Assembly: GCA_934667105.1 (NCBI GenBank)
Contig: CAKULG010000010.1
Location: 51,274 to 115,273, forward strand
DNA: 64,000 bases
Reading direction: 5' to 3'
Source: an uncultured Clostridia bacterium
GTDB taxonomy: Bacteria; Bacillota; Clostridia; Christensenellales; Aristaeellaceae
The translations under genes were made by a program, and so were the position numbers. This document shows positions 57,681 to 64,000 of this stretch, piece after piece. Under the pieces are notes generated by a model. It did no database searches and was not told the origin of the DNA. It saw only the letters and a program-made list of their open reading frames with translations. How positions within the stretch are numbered: the first letter of the stretch is position 1; each line of letters starts with the position of its first letter.

Positions 57681-59145
57681 AAAGGATCCGGCCGCCATGG
57701 CCTGGGGCGTGACCCCGCTGGAAAATAAATTCCTGCTGGAATATCTGCCCGCCGCCAAGGGGGATTATGTGAAGGTGTATCTTTGGGGGCTTTTCCGGGC
57801 GGGGCAAAGCGACGGGGATTACGGCCCGGCGGAAATGGCCCAGGATTTATTTTTGACGGCGCCCGAAATCGAGGCGGCGCTGCGCTATTGGGAGCGCCGG
57901 GGCCTGGTTTCCCGCCTGCGGCAGGAGCCGCCTCTTTACCGCTTTTATTCTCCCATGCAGCGGGCGGCCCAGCCCCCTGCCGCCGCCCTGGAGGTGGATA
58001 ACGATTATGTGGCCTTCGCCGAAAGCGTTTATGCCGCCTTTGGCGACCGGCGCAAGGTTTCCCCGGCGGAAATCGCGCTGGCCTGGGAATGGGTGCAGGA
58101 TGTGGGGCTGAAGCCCGAAACCGTGCTGATGCTGCTGCACCATTGCATCGCCCAGCGGGGCGTGCAGTTTTCCTTTAAAAAGGCCGAGCCCCTGGCCGTG
58201 CGCATGAAGGAGGAAAACGTGCTCACCCCCGAGGATGCGGACGCTTTTCTGCGCCACGATCAGGCGGTGCAAGAGGGGGCGCGGAGGGTGCTCTCCCGCA
58301 TGGGCAAGCGCCGCGCGCCCAGCGAGGATGAACTGGCCCTGTATGAAAAATGGACGGGGGAATGGGGCTTCGCCCCCGAGGCGGTGCTGGGCGCCTGCGC
58401 CGAAACCACCAAGGGCGATCCTTCCTTTAAATACCTGGACGGCATTCTTTCCGGCATCCGCACCCGGGGCGACGCACGCAGCGGCCCCCAGGTGGAGCGG
58501 CAATTGGAGCGGGAGCAGGAGCAGAATCATTTGGCCCGGGAAATCTTTTCCCGTCTGGCCGGCCAGCCCTCCACCCCTGCGGCCCTTCGGCTGTATCAGC
58601 AGTTTTCGCAGCTGTATCCCCATCCCGTGCTGCTGCTGGCGGCGGAGGAATGTCAGCGCACCCATAAAACCGTGGAGGATATGCAGGCGCTGCTGCTCTC
58701 CTGGCAAAAGCGCGGATTGAAAACGGAAAGCGAAGTGCGGGAATATCTGGAGCGCTTCCGGGAGGCGAACCTGGCGCTGCGAGAAATCTTCGAGGCCTGC
58801 GGCCATCGGGGCCGTCCCACCGAGGCGGACAGGACGCTGTATCAAAAATGGCGCGGCTTCGGCATGAATCAGGAGTTGCTGCTTCAGGCGGCGGAGCAGG
58901 CCCGGGCGGCGGAGGGAAACAAACTGGGGTATCTGGACAAGGTGATCGAGGCCTGGCACGAGGCGGGCATTACCGATATTTCCCAGGCCCGGGCTCAGCG
59001 CCCCGCCCCCGCCGCCCAGCGCCCGGGCAAGACGGTGTCCGCCCAGCGCTACGCCCAGCGCAGCTATACCGAAATGGAATTGAATGCTATCTCCGACGAT
59101 CTGTTCGAGGAGGCGAGAAAGAACCGTGGATCAGCGAATTCTTAA
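57673..59145 (+). CDS. DnaD-domain replication protein
   Basis: A 490-residue protein with an N-terminal winged-helix DDBH1-like part (about 12-85: NKFLLEYLPAAKGDYVKVYL, AMAQDLFLTAPEIEAALRYW) followed by repeated DDBH2/DnaD modules (about 110-180, 205-265, 290-360 and 370-440), each ending in a Y/FLD-type or equivalent helix such as FKYLDGILSGIRTRG and LGYLDKVIEAWHEAG. The tandem DnaD modules are more than in classical DnaD (about 230 residues). It probably helps load the replicative helicase with the DnaC-type ATPase that follows with a 20-base overlap. Confidence 0.88.
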   Translation: MFEKDPAAMAWGVTPLENKFLLEYLPAAKGDYVKVYLWGLFRAGQSDGDYGPAEMAQDLFLTAPEIEAALRYWERRGLVSRLRQEPPLYRFYSPMQRAAQPPAAALEVDNDYVAFAESVYAAFGDRRKVSPAEIALAWEWVQDVGLKPETVLMLLHHCIAQRGVQFSFKKAEPLAVRMKEENVLTPEDADAFLRHDQAVQEGARRVLSRMGKRRAPSEDELALYEKWTGEWGFAPEAVLGACAETTKGDPSFKYLDGILSGIRTRGDARSGPQVERQLEREQEQNHLAREIFSRLAGQPSTPAALRLYQQFSQLYPHPVLLLAAEECQRTHKTVEDMQALLLSWQKRGLKTESEVREYLERFREANLALREIFEACGHRGRPTEADRTLYQKWRGFGMNQELLLQAAEQARAAEGNKLGYLDKVIEAWHEAGITDISQARAQRPAPAAQRPGKTVSAQRYAQRSYTEMELNAISDDLFEEARKNRGSANS

Positions 59146-60100
59146 AGAGATTCTGGCCCAATACGAAGAAAAGCGCCGGGCCCACGAGGCGGAGGAGGCA
59201 CGGCGGCGGGAGGAAATTGCCAAAAAGCATCCCGACCTTAACTGCCTGCTGGAGCAGCGCCATGAAATGGTGATGGGCTCCGTGCGGGATGCATTCCTGG
59301 GGGAGGAGGCCCAGGCAGTGGAAGCGCGGATGGCGGAATATAACCGGGCCATTGCGGAGGGGCTGCGCCGGTGCGGCTATCCGGCGGATTATCTGGCCCC
59401 CATCCAGGATTGCCCTCAGTGCGGGGATACCGGCTTTTACTACGACGCGGGCTCTGTCCGCCGCCCCTGCGAATGCCTGAAAAAGGCGTATCTGGCCGCC
59501 CTCTCCACCCAGGAGGAGGCCGGGCGGGGAGAAGCCTGCTTTGCAAGCTTTGATGAGAATCGTTTCCCCCAGGAGCCGCTTCCCGACAGCGATGTGACCC
59601 AGCAGGAATACATGCGGGTGGTGCGGGAAAAATGCCTGCGCTTCGCCCAAAACGTGCCCCAGGGCCCCTGCAAAACCTTGCTGCTGCATGGCGGCAGCGG
59701 CCTGGGAAAAACCTTTCTGCTCCACTGCATTGAGCAGGAGGCCCGGGCCCGGGGCGTGGACACGCTGTATGCGACGGCCTATGATCTGCTCATGGCGCTG
59801 AAAACGGCGTATTTCTCCTATGGCGGCGACAGCGCGGCGGATTATTTCGACGTATCCCTGCTGCTGATCGACGATCTGGGCATGGAGCCGCTGATGGAAA
59901 ACGTGACGGTGGAACAGATTTATAATCTGCTCAACAGCCGCCTTACCCGGGGACTGCCCACCGCTATCAGCACTAATCTTTCCCGCACCGAATTGCAGCA
60001 GCGCTATACCGAGCGGGTTTCCTCCCGGCTGTTGGATTCCCGCACGGGCCAGGCCATCGCCTTTTACGGGCGGGACATTCGTTTGGTGAAGGAACGATAA
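59126..60100 (+). CDS. dnaC: DnaC/DnaI-type helicase-loader ATPase
   Basis: A 324-residue AAA+ ATPase. The N-terminal part (about 1-110) has a charged coiled coil (EEKRRAHEAEEARRREEIAK) and a zinc cluster (CPQCGDTGFYYDAGSVRRPC). Walker A is LLHGGSGLGKTFLLHCIEQE, Walker B is VSLLLIDDLGMEPL, and sensor/Arg-finger regions are ISTNLSRTELQQRYTERVSS with R. Like DnaI, it should load DnaB-type helicase. The start is a GTG (59126) with GAGGAGG 12 bases upstream; earlier starts lie inside the DnaD gene without better sites. Confidence 0.9.
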   Translation: MDQRILKEILAQYEEKRRAHEAEEARRREEIAKKHPDLNCLLEQRHEMVMGSVRDAFLGEEAQAVEARMAEYNRAIAEGLRRCGYPADYLAPIQDCPQCGDTGFYYDAGSVRRPCECLKKAYLAALSTQEEAGRGEACFASFDENRFPQEPLPDSDVTQQEYMRVVREKCLRFAQNVPQGPCKTLLLHGGSGLGKTFLLHCIEQEARARGVDTLYATAYDLLMALKTAYFSYGGDSAADYFDVSLLLIDDLGMEPLMENVTVEQIYNLLNSRLTRGLPTAISTNLSRTELQQRYTERVSSRLLDSRTGQAIAFYGRDIRLVKER

Positions 60101-60113
60101 TTATGTTTATCAT

Positions 60114-60226
60114 GCGGTTGAGGTATTCTTTGGGGGCCAAAGAATGCCTCAACCGCGCCCGCTTTCGGAAAAACGCTTGGGAAGCAGAAGGCAATAGGAA
60201 GCCGTCCTGTTTCTCCGCTGACAAAA
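60114..60226. repeat. Intergenic palindromic repeat, copy 10 (palindrome plus distal box)
   Basis: Arms GCGGTTGAGGTATTCTTTG (60114-60132) and CAAAGAATGCCTCAACCGC (60138-60156) around GGGGC. The outer GGTTGAGG/CCTCAACC replaces the usual GGGGG/CCCCC by paired changes. The distal box at 60193-60226 (AATAGGAAGCC...TTCTCCGCTGACAAAA) matches 37602-37635. It lies between the convergent dnaC and esterase genes. Confidence 0.8.
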
Positions 60227-60271
60227 ACGCTCCAGCACGCAAAGCCTTCTGCTTGCGGGCTGGAGCGTTTT
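60224..60271. terminator. Bidirectional terminator-like hairpin
   Basis: 13-bp arms AAAACGCTCCAGC (60224-60236) and GCTGGAGCGTTTT (60259-60271) around a 22-base loop. Each strand ends in four or five T, so it can serve both dnaC and the esterase operon. The remaining bases to 60395 show nothing further. Confidence 0.7.
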
Positions 60272-60395
60272 GATTATCCGCTGAAGCAATCGCCGAAAAG
60301 CGAAGCCGTCATGCAATATCCGGTCTGAACGGAGAAGCGAATCGGTTTTTCGCCGCGCTTTTCGAACTGGCCGGCGATGAATTATCCTTCCCCGT

Positions 60396-61361
60396 TCAAC
60401 GCAGGGTCATCATGAGCTTGTGACATTTTTGGTTCCACAGGGGCAGGTTTTCATGGCCGTAATCGGGATAAATCAGGCTTTGCTTGGGGGAGGTGATCTT
60501 ATTATAAGCGGCGAACTGGGTGGAGGGGGGACACACCACGTCCATCAGCCCCGTCGCCATCAGCACCCGGGCCTTAATGCGGGGGGCCAGGTTTTGCACG
60601 TCCACATAGCCCAGCTTATAGAAGATTTCCTCCTCTTTTTCATGCAGGGGGTCGAACACGCGGAAATATTTCCGCAGGCCGATATAAGCGAGGTCGTCCA
60701 GATCCATATCCCACACCCGGCGGTAATCGCTGAGGAAGGGATAGGCGGCGCAGGCCACGGCGATGCGGGGCTCCAGCGCGGCGCAGGCCAGCGTGAGCCC
60801 GCCGCCCTGGGAGCCGCCCAGCGCGCCCACCCGGTTTTCATCCACCTGGGGCATAGCCATCAGAATGCCCGCCGCCTGGGCCGCATCCAGGAACACATCC
60901 CGGAAATAGAAATCCGCGGGATCGTCGCTGTGCAGCCCGCGCACCACCTGCCCATAGCAGGAGGGGCCCAGGGCCACCGGGGTATCCTGGGATTTTCCGC
61001 CCTGACCGCGCACGGCCATGGCCAGACAATAAAAGCCCGCGTAGGCATAGGGCAGCATGGAAAGAAAGCCGTTCGCCGCCCCGGTGTAGCCATGGAAAAA
61101 CAGCGCGCCGGGGTGCGGCCCTTCGCCCTGGGCGGGGCGCACGAAATTGCACTGCACGCGCACGCCGTGCATGCCGGTGAAGTATAATTCCTGGCAGATC
61201 AGGCCGGGGGCGGAAAAATTAGCCGCCTTGTATTCCACCTGGGGATCCAGCGCCCGCATCTGGGCCAGGGAAGCGTCCCAGAACGCGGAAAAATCGGCGG
61301 GGCAGGGGTTCACGCCCCGGTATTCCTTCAATTGCGCCAAAGGCATATCGATTAACGGCAT
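60396..61361 (-). CDS. Acetylxylan esterase/cephalosporin-C deacetylase (AXE1 family), paralogue 2
   Basis: A 321-residue alpha/beta hydrolase without signal peptide. Nucleophile Ser in VGALGGSQGGGLTLACAALE (near residue 183), catalytic Asp in ATGLMDVVCPPSTQFAAYN, catalytic His in YPDYGHENLP. AXE1 enzymes remove acetyl groups from short xylo-oligosaccharides inside the cell. It starts 13 bases after its paralogue ends and has the same length, so the two arose by tandem duplication. Confidence 0.9.
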   Translation of the reverse strand: MPLIDMPLAQLKEYRGVNPCPADFSAFWDASLAQMRALDPQVEYKAANFSAPGLICQELYFTGMHGVRVQCNFVRPAQGEGPHPGALFFHGYTGAANGFLSMLPYAYAGFYCLAMAVRGQGGKSQDTPVALGPSCYGQVVRGLHSDDPADFYFRDVFLDAAQAAGILMAMPQVDENRVGALGGSQGGGLTLACAALEPRIAVACAAYPFLSDYRRVWDMDLDDLAYIGLRKYFRVFDPLHEKEEEIFYKLGYVDVQNLAPRIKARVLMATGLMDVVCPPSTQFAAYNKITSPKQSLIYPDYGHENLPLWNQKCHKLMMTLR

Positions 61362-61374
61362 TTTCTTTTCCTCC

Positions 61375-62340
61375 TCACCGCAGCGCCATCATTCGCTGGA
61401 AAATAATTTCGTCCTGGCCCAGCATGCCCTCGTGGCCGAAATCGGGGTAAAGCATCATTTCCTTTTCGGAGGCGATTTTGTTATAGGCGGCGAACTGAGT
61501 GGAAGGGGGGCAGGTGCTGTCCAGCAATCCGGTGGCCATGACCACCCGCGCCTTGATGCGGGAGGCCAGGTGCTGCACGTCGATATAGCCCAGGCGGGTG
61601 AAAAACTCCTCTCGCCGCTCATGCCGGGGATCAAAATGCCGGAAATATTCTCGGATTTCCCGGTAAGCGTCCTTATCCAGATCCATATCCCACACCCGGC
61701 GGTAATCGCTGAGGAAGGGCATGGTGGGGGCGGCCAGGGCGATGCGGGGCTCCAGCGCGGCGCAGGCCAGGGTGAGCCCTCCGCCCTGGGAGCCGCCCGT
61801 GGCCCCCACCCGGGCTTCATCTACCTGAGGCATGGACATCAGCACGCCCGCCAGCTCCGCCGTATCCAGGTATACCGAACGGAAAAACAGGGCCTTGGGA
61901 TCCGCGTCGTTAACGCCGTTAATCAGCTGGCCGTACACCGTGGGGCCCGCCAGGCTGTTGGGGCATTCGGAAACGCCGCCTTGGCCGCGCACCTCCAGCG
62001 CCGCCACATAAAAGCCCGCGTAGGCATAGGGCAGCATGCTGAAAAAATCCGGCGCGGCGCCGGTGTAGCCGTGAAACATCAGCAGGGCGGGATGCTTTTT
62101 GCCATCCTCCGGCGGGCAGACCAGCCGGGCGTGTACCCGCGCGCCGCCCACGCCGGTGAAGAAAAGATCCTGGCAATGAACGCCGGGGGCCTGAAATTCC
62201 GCTTCCCGGTATTCCGGATCAGGGGCGATTCCGTGCATCTCCTGCAGCGATTCATCCCAGTAAGCGTCGAAATCCTGGGGCCGGGGGTTTACCCCGCGGT
62301 ACTCCCGCAGCTTCTCTAAGGGCATATCCAGAATGGGCAT
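61375..62340 (-). CDS. Acetylxylan esterase/cephalosporin-C deacetylase (AXE1 family), paralogue 1
   Basis: A 321-residue AXE1 protein. Ser in VGATGGSQGGGLTLACAALE, Asp in ATGLLDSTCPPSTQFAAYN, His in YPDFGHEGMLG. The ATG at 62340 (MPILDMPLEKLREYRGVNP) is chosen because it has AGGAGGAAA upstream and aligns with the start of the paralogue; the frame remains open 200 bases further through the promoter. First gene of the esterase pair. Confidence 0.9.
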   Translation of the reverse strand: MPILDMPLEKLREYRGVNPRPQDFDAYWDESLQEMHGIAPDPEYREAEFQAPGVHCQDLFFTGVGGARVHARLVCPPEDGKKHPALLMFHGYTGAAPDFFSMLPYAYAGFYVAALEVRGQGGVSECPNSLAGPTVYGQLINGVNDADPKALFFRSVYLDTAELAGVLMSMPQVDEARVGATGGSQGGGLTLACAALEPRIALAAPTMPFLSDYRRVWDMDLDKDAYREIREYFRHFDPRHERREEFFTRLGYIDVQHLASRIKARVVMATGLLDSTCPPSTQFAAYNKIASEKEMMLYPDFGHEGMLGQDEIIFQRMMALR

Positions 62341-62398
62341 GTGGTTTCCTCCTGCATGTTTTTTTGCGAAGCAAGCGTGTGCGATAATTGGCGCTCTT

Positions 62399-62427
62399 AT
62401 CTTACCGCCGATGCGGGAGAAAAGCAA
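62399..62427 (-). promoter_or_regulatory. Promoter of the esterase pair
   Basis: Minus strand: -35 TTGCTT (62422-62427), 17-bp spacer, -10 TAAGAT (62399-62404), about 55 bases before the start codon. Confidence 0.55.
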
Positions 62428-62495
62428 GGCGAAAAGCGACAAAAAGCGGCGAAAAATAGAGAAAATAAATAGTGCGTGCTTATTTTCTGAAATTA

Positions 62496-62504
62496 TGCTA
62501 TAAT
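62496..62504 (+). promoter_or_regulatory. Extended -10 promoter of the glycosyltransferase gene
   Basis: TGC followed by perfect TATAAT (62499-62504); the -35 region is poor (near TTATTT). This is the same design as the MATE promoter at 2963-2971, and the shared leader element follows at once. Confidence 0.65.
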
Positions 62505-62505
62505 T

Positions 62506-62540
62506 GATTAGGAAAATCACCTTTGTGATTTTCCGGGTCA
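62506..62540 (+). promoter_or_regulatory. Shared leader hairpin element (copy B, before the glycosyltransferase gene)
   Basis: Matches 2978-3012 at 33 of 35 bases. GGAAAATCAC and GTGATTTTCC form a perfect 10-bp stem around CTTT, followed by CGGGTCA. The rest of the leader (to 62590) differs from copy A and contains CTCCGG/CCGGAG (about 62562-62576). Confidence 0.6.
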
Positions 62541-62596
62541 TCGAGCTTTTTGAAATGAACGCTCCGGCTTCCGGAGCTTAAGCAGTGGAGGATAAC

Positions 62597-63412
62597 ATGC
62601 CTGTTTTTTCCGGCCATATGCCGTTGATTAGCGTGATTATGCCCGTATATAACGCGGAAAAGACGCTGCGCGCCTCGGTGGACAGCGTTCTTCAGCAGAC
62701 GTATCCCGCCCTGGAGCTGCTGCTGGTGGATGACGGCAGCCGGGATAATAGCCTGATGCTATGCCGGGCGCTGGCGGAGGAGGATGGGCGCGTTCGGGTT
62801 TTCACCCAGGAAAACGGCGGCCCCGCCAAGGCGCGCAACACCGCCTTGGCCCATATGACGGGGGAGTACGTGATGTTTGCGGACAGCGACGATCTGCTGG
62901 TTCCTCAGGCTTGCGCCCTGCTGCTTTCTGCCCTGGGGGAGAGCGATCTGACCCTGGCGCATTATTATTTCGATGTTGGCCAGGCCTCCACGCCCCGTGG
63001 CCTGCTGCCGGGCAGCCGGGTGATGGGGGAGGAGGAATTCTTTTCACATCTGATTAAACGCCCGGGCACCTTCTATTTCAGCGCCCTGTGGAATAAGCTT
63101 TATCGGGCGGAACTGATTCGCCAGGCGGGCCTGCAATTTGATTCCTTCTTCGATTGGGGGGAGGATTTCGCCTTTAATATGCAGTATTATCAGGCCGTCC
63201 ACCAGGTCTCCCTGGTGGAAACCCCAGTGTATCACTATATTAAGAATCCCACCAGCACCAGCTTCCGCACCCTTTTGCGCGTTCCCCATAGCTGCTGCAT
63301 CAAGATGCGGCTGTATCGCCATTTCAAGGCGCTCTGCATTGCCCGGGGGCTGTATGCGGATAATCGGTTGATGGTGAACCGCTATATTTTTAACGTAACG
63401 CTGATGGATTAA
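62597..63412 (+). CDS. GT2 family glycosyltransferase
   Basis: A 271-residue GT-A fold protein. The N-terminus carries ISVIMPVYNAEKTLRASVDS and LLLVDDGSRDNS (nucleotide-sugar site); the metal DxD motif is in VMFADSDDLL near residue 98. The C-terminal part has WNKLYRAELI and FDWGEDFAFN, seen in cell-wall or capsule transferases related to EpsJ/WfgS types. The product is unknown. It has no membrane segment. ATG 62597 is preferred over GTG 62585 because GGAGGA lies between them. Confidence 0.88.
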   Translation: MPVFSGHMPLISVIMPVYNAEKTLRASVDSVLQQTYPALELLLVDDGSRDNSLMLCRALAEEDGRVRVFTQENGGPAKARNTALAHMTGEYVMFADSDDLLVPQACALLLSALGESDLTLAHYYFDVGQASTPRGLLPGSRVMGEEEFFSHLIKRPGTFYFSALWNKLYRAELIRQAGLQFDSFFDWGEDFAFNMQYYQAVHQVSLVETPVYHYIKNPTSTSFRTLLRVPHSCCIKMRLYRHFKALCIARGLYADNRLMVNRYIFNVTLMD

Positions 63413-63470
63413 TCTGCCGGGCGCAGCGTCTGTAACAATTGTAAAAAAATCCAGCCCGGGCGCGGCCGCA

Positions 63471-63500
63471 TTGACAGCGCCTCCGGGCTGTTGCTATAAT
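63471..63500 (+). promoter_or_regulatory. Sigma-A promoter of the SH3-domain gene
   Basis: Perfect -35 TTGACA (63471-63476), 18-bp spacer ending in TGC, perfect -10 TATAAT (63495-63500). AGCCCGGG and CCCGGGCT-like arms (about 63452-63489) bracket the -35 and could form a hairpin or an operator. Confidence 0.85.
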
Positions 63501-63566
63501 GAAACAAGATGAATCGCCCGGCCGTTTTCCGGGCGCAGAAAACGCCATGACGAAGGGGGATCTTGT

Positions 63567-64000
63567 ATGCTGCGAAAAATTGTTAAGGGGATGGCCGCGC
63601 TGCTGCTTTGCGCGGCGCTGGCGACGGCGGGGCTTCCCGCGTCCGCCTGGGGGGAGAATACCGTTTCTTCGTCTTCCTCCGTGGGGACTGCCCTGTATAT
63701 CCGCACAGGGAACGCAGGGAAGCTGCACCTGCGGCAGAGCCCCAGCAAAAAATCCGCTTCCTTGGGGCTTTTCGCCAACGGCACGCCGGTGACGATGCTG
63801 GCCCAGTATAACGAATGGGCGTATGTGAATGTGAGCGGCCGGACGGGGTATATGATGCTGCAATTCCTGGCGTCCACCGGGCCCAGCCAGACGGCGGCCC
63901 CGCTGCCCACCTTCGCGCCCACGGAATCCACGCTGATGTACATCCGCACGGGCAACGCGGGCAAGCTGCATCTGCGGGCCGCGCCCCAGAAAAACGCGGC
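63567..64000 (+). CDS. Secreted bacterial SH3-domain protein (cut by window edge)
   Basis: At least 144 codons, running off the end. Signal peptide MLRKIVKGMAALLLCAALAT with likely cleavage near ASAWG. Two SH3b-like repeats follow, each opening with the same words: LYIRTGNAGKLHLRQSPS (near residue 43) and MYIRTGNAGKLHLRAAPQ (near residue 123), the first continuing GTPVTMLAQYNEWAYVNVSG. SH3b repeats bind cell wall and often accompany a peptidoglycan hydrolase, which could lie beyond the window. AAGGGGGAT precedes the ATG. Confidence 0.85.
   Translation, partial: MLRKIVKGMAALLLCAALATAGLPASAWGENTVSSSSSVGTALYIRTGNAGKLHLRQSPSKKSASLGLFANGTPVTMLAQYNEWAYVNVSGRTGYMMLQFLASTGPSQTAAPLPTFAPTESTLMYIRTGNAGKLHLRAAPQKNA

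Noticed and set aside
1..64000. tRNA, rRNA, transposase, integrase and phage genes
   Set aside because: Both strands were scanned by eye for T-arm words, recombinase motifs and phage structural genes and nothing convincing was found. A dedicated tRNA and IS search could still reveal short or decayed copies.

Overview
The window is a GC-rich, densely coded stretch of a Gram-positive (Bacillota, Clostridia-type) chromosome. The evidence is SepF and DivIVA division proteins, a T-box leader before valS, XRE- and AraC-type regulators, LplB/YtcP-type sugar permeases, CotF-like spore coat proteins and sigma-A promoters. A Christensenellales-like gut or rumen anaerobe would fit, but this is an inference. 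No tRNA, rRNA, transposase, phage gene or CRISPR array was seen.

Layout. 1-1755 holds the end of tldD and pmbA/tldE. 1.9-8.0 kb holds a lipoprotein, a MATE exporter and the serC-serA-DUF1015 operon. 8.3-21.9 kb is a long rightward housekeeping run: a divergent SecD-like protein, recJ, bifunctional rel, then the division cluster HlyD-like/yggS/sepF/yggT/divIVA, then a ROK kinase, tatD, a membrane protein and dusB. 21.9-22.7 kb is a small AT-richer island: an XRE regulator divergent from two tiny lipoprotein genes across a double palindromic operator. 22.8-31.4 kb is a glycan locus: two glycoside hydrolases divergent from a membrane-bound AraC regulator and a three-gene oligosaccharide ABC importer.

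31.4-31.8 kb is a 500-bp non-coding mosaic of nested repeats. 31.8-37.4 kb holds yceD, rpmF, T-box-valS, rsmH and rsmI. 37.7-39.0 kb holds fucO. 39.0-43.3 kb is a leftward cluster: flippase-like protein, DUF1538 membrane protein, double P-II-like protein and a CHAP-type protein. 43.5-46.9 kb holds a membrane-anchored ImmA/IrrE-type peptidase and leuS. 47-51 kb holds GH127, rhaB and lgt. 51.1-60.1 kb holds coat proteins, a serine hydrolase, recX, secG, an ABC-F ATPase, a TVP38 protein, an EamA exporter, a DnaD-domain protein and a DnaC-type loader. 60.4-62.3 kb holds two tandem acetylxylan esterases. 62.6-64 kb holds a GT2 glycosyltransferase and a truncated SH3-domain protein.

How the genes work together. 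GH127, the GH43-like and MGH1-like hydrolases, the two AXE1 esterases, the LplB/YtcP importer, rhamnulokinase and lactaldehyde reductase suggest use of decorated plant polysaccharides (arabinose, rhamnose/fucose, acetyl groups). The signals not explained by ordinary genes are: (i) a family of GC-rich palindromes, about ten copies, at 3' ends of transcription units, with a second conserved box in three copies and one copy split by two tandem 93-bp units; (ii) a nearly identical 35-nt leader hairpin before the MATE and glycosyltransferase genes; and (iii) the XRE/two-lipoprotein module.
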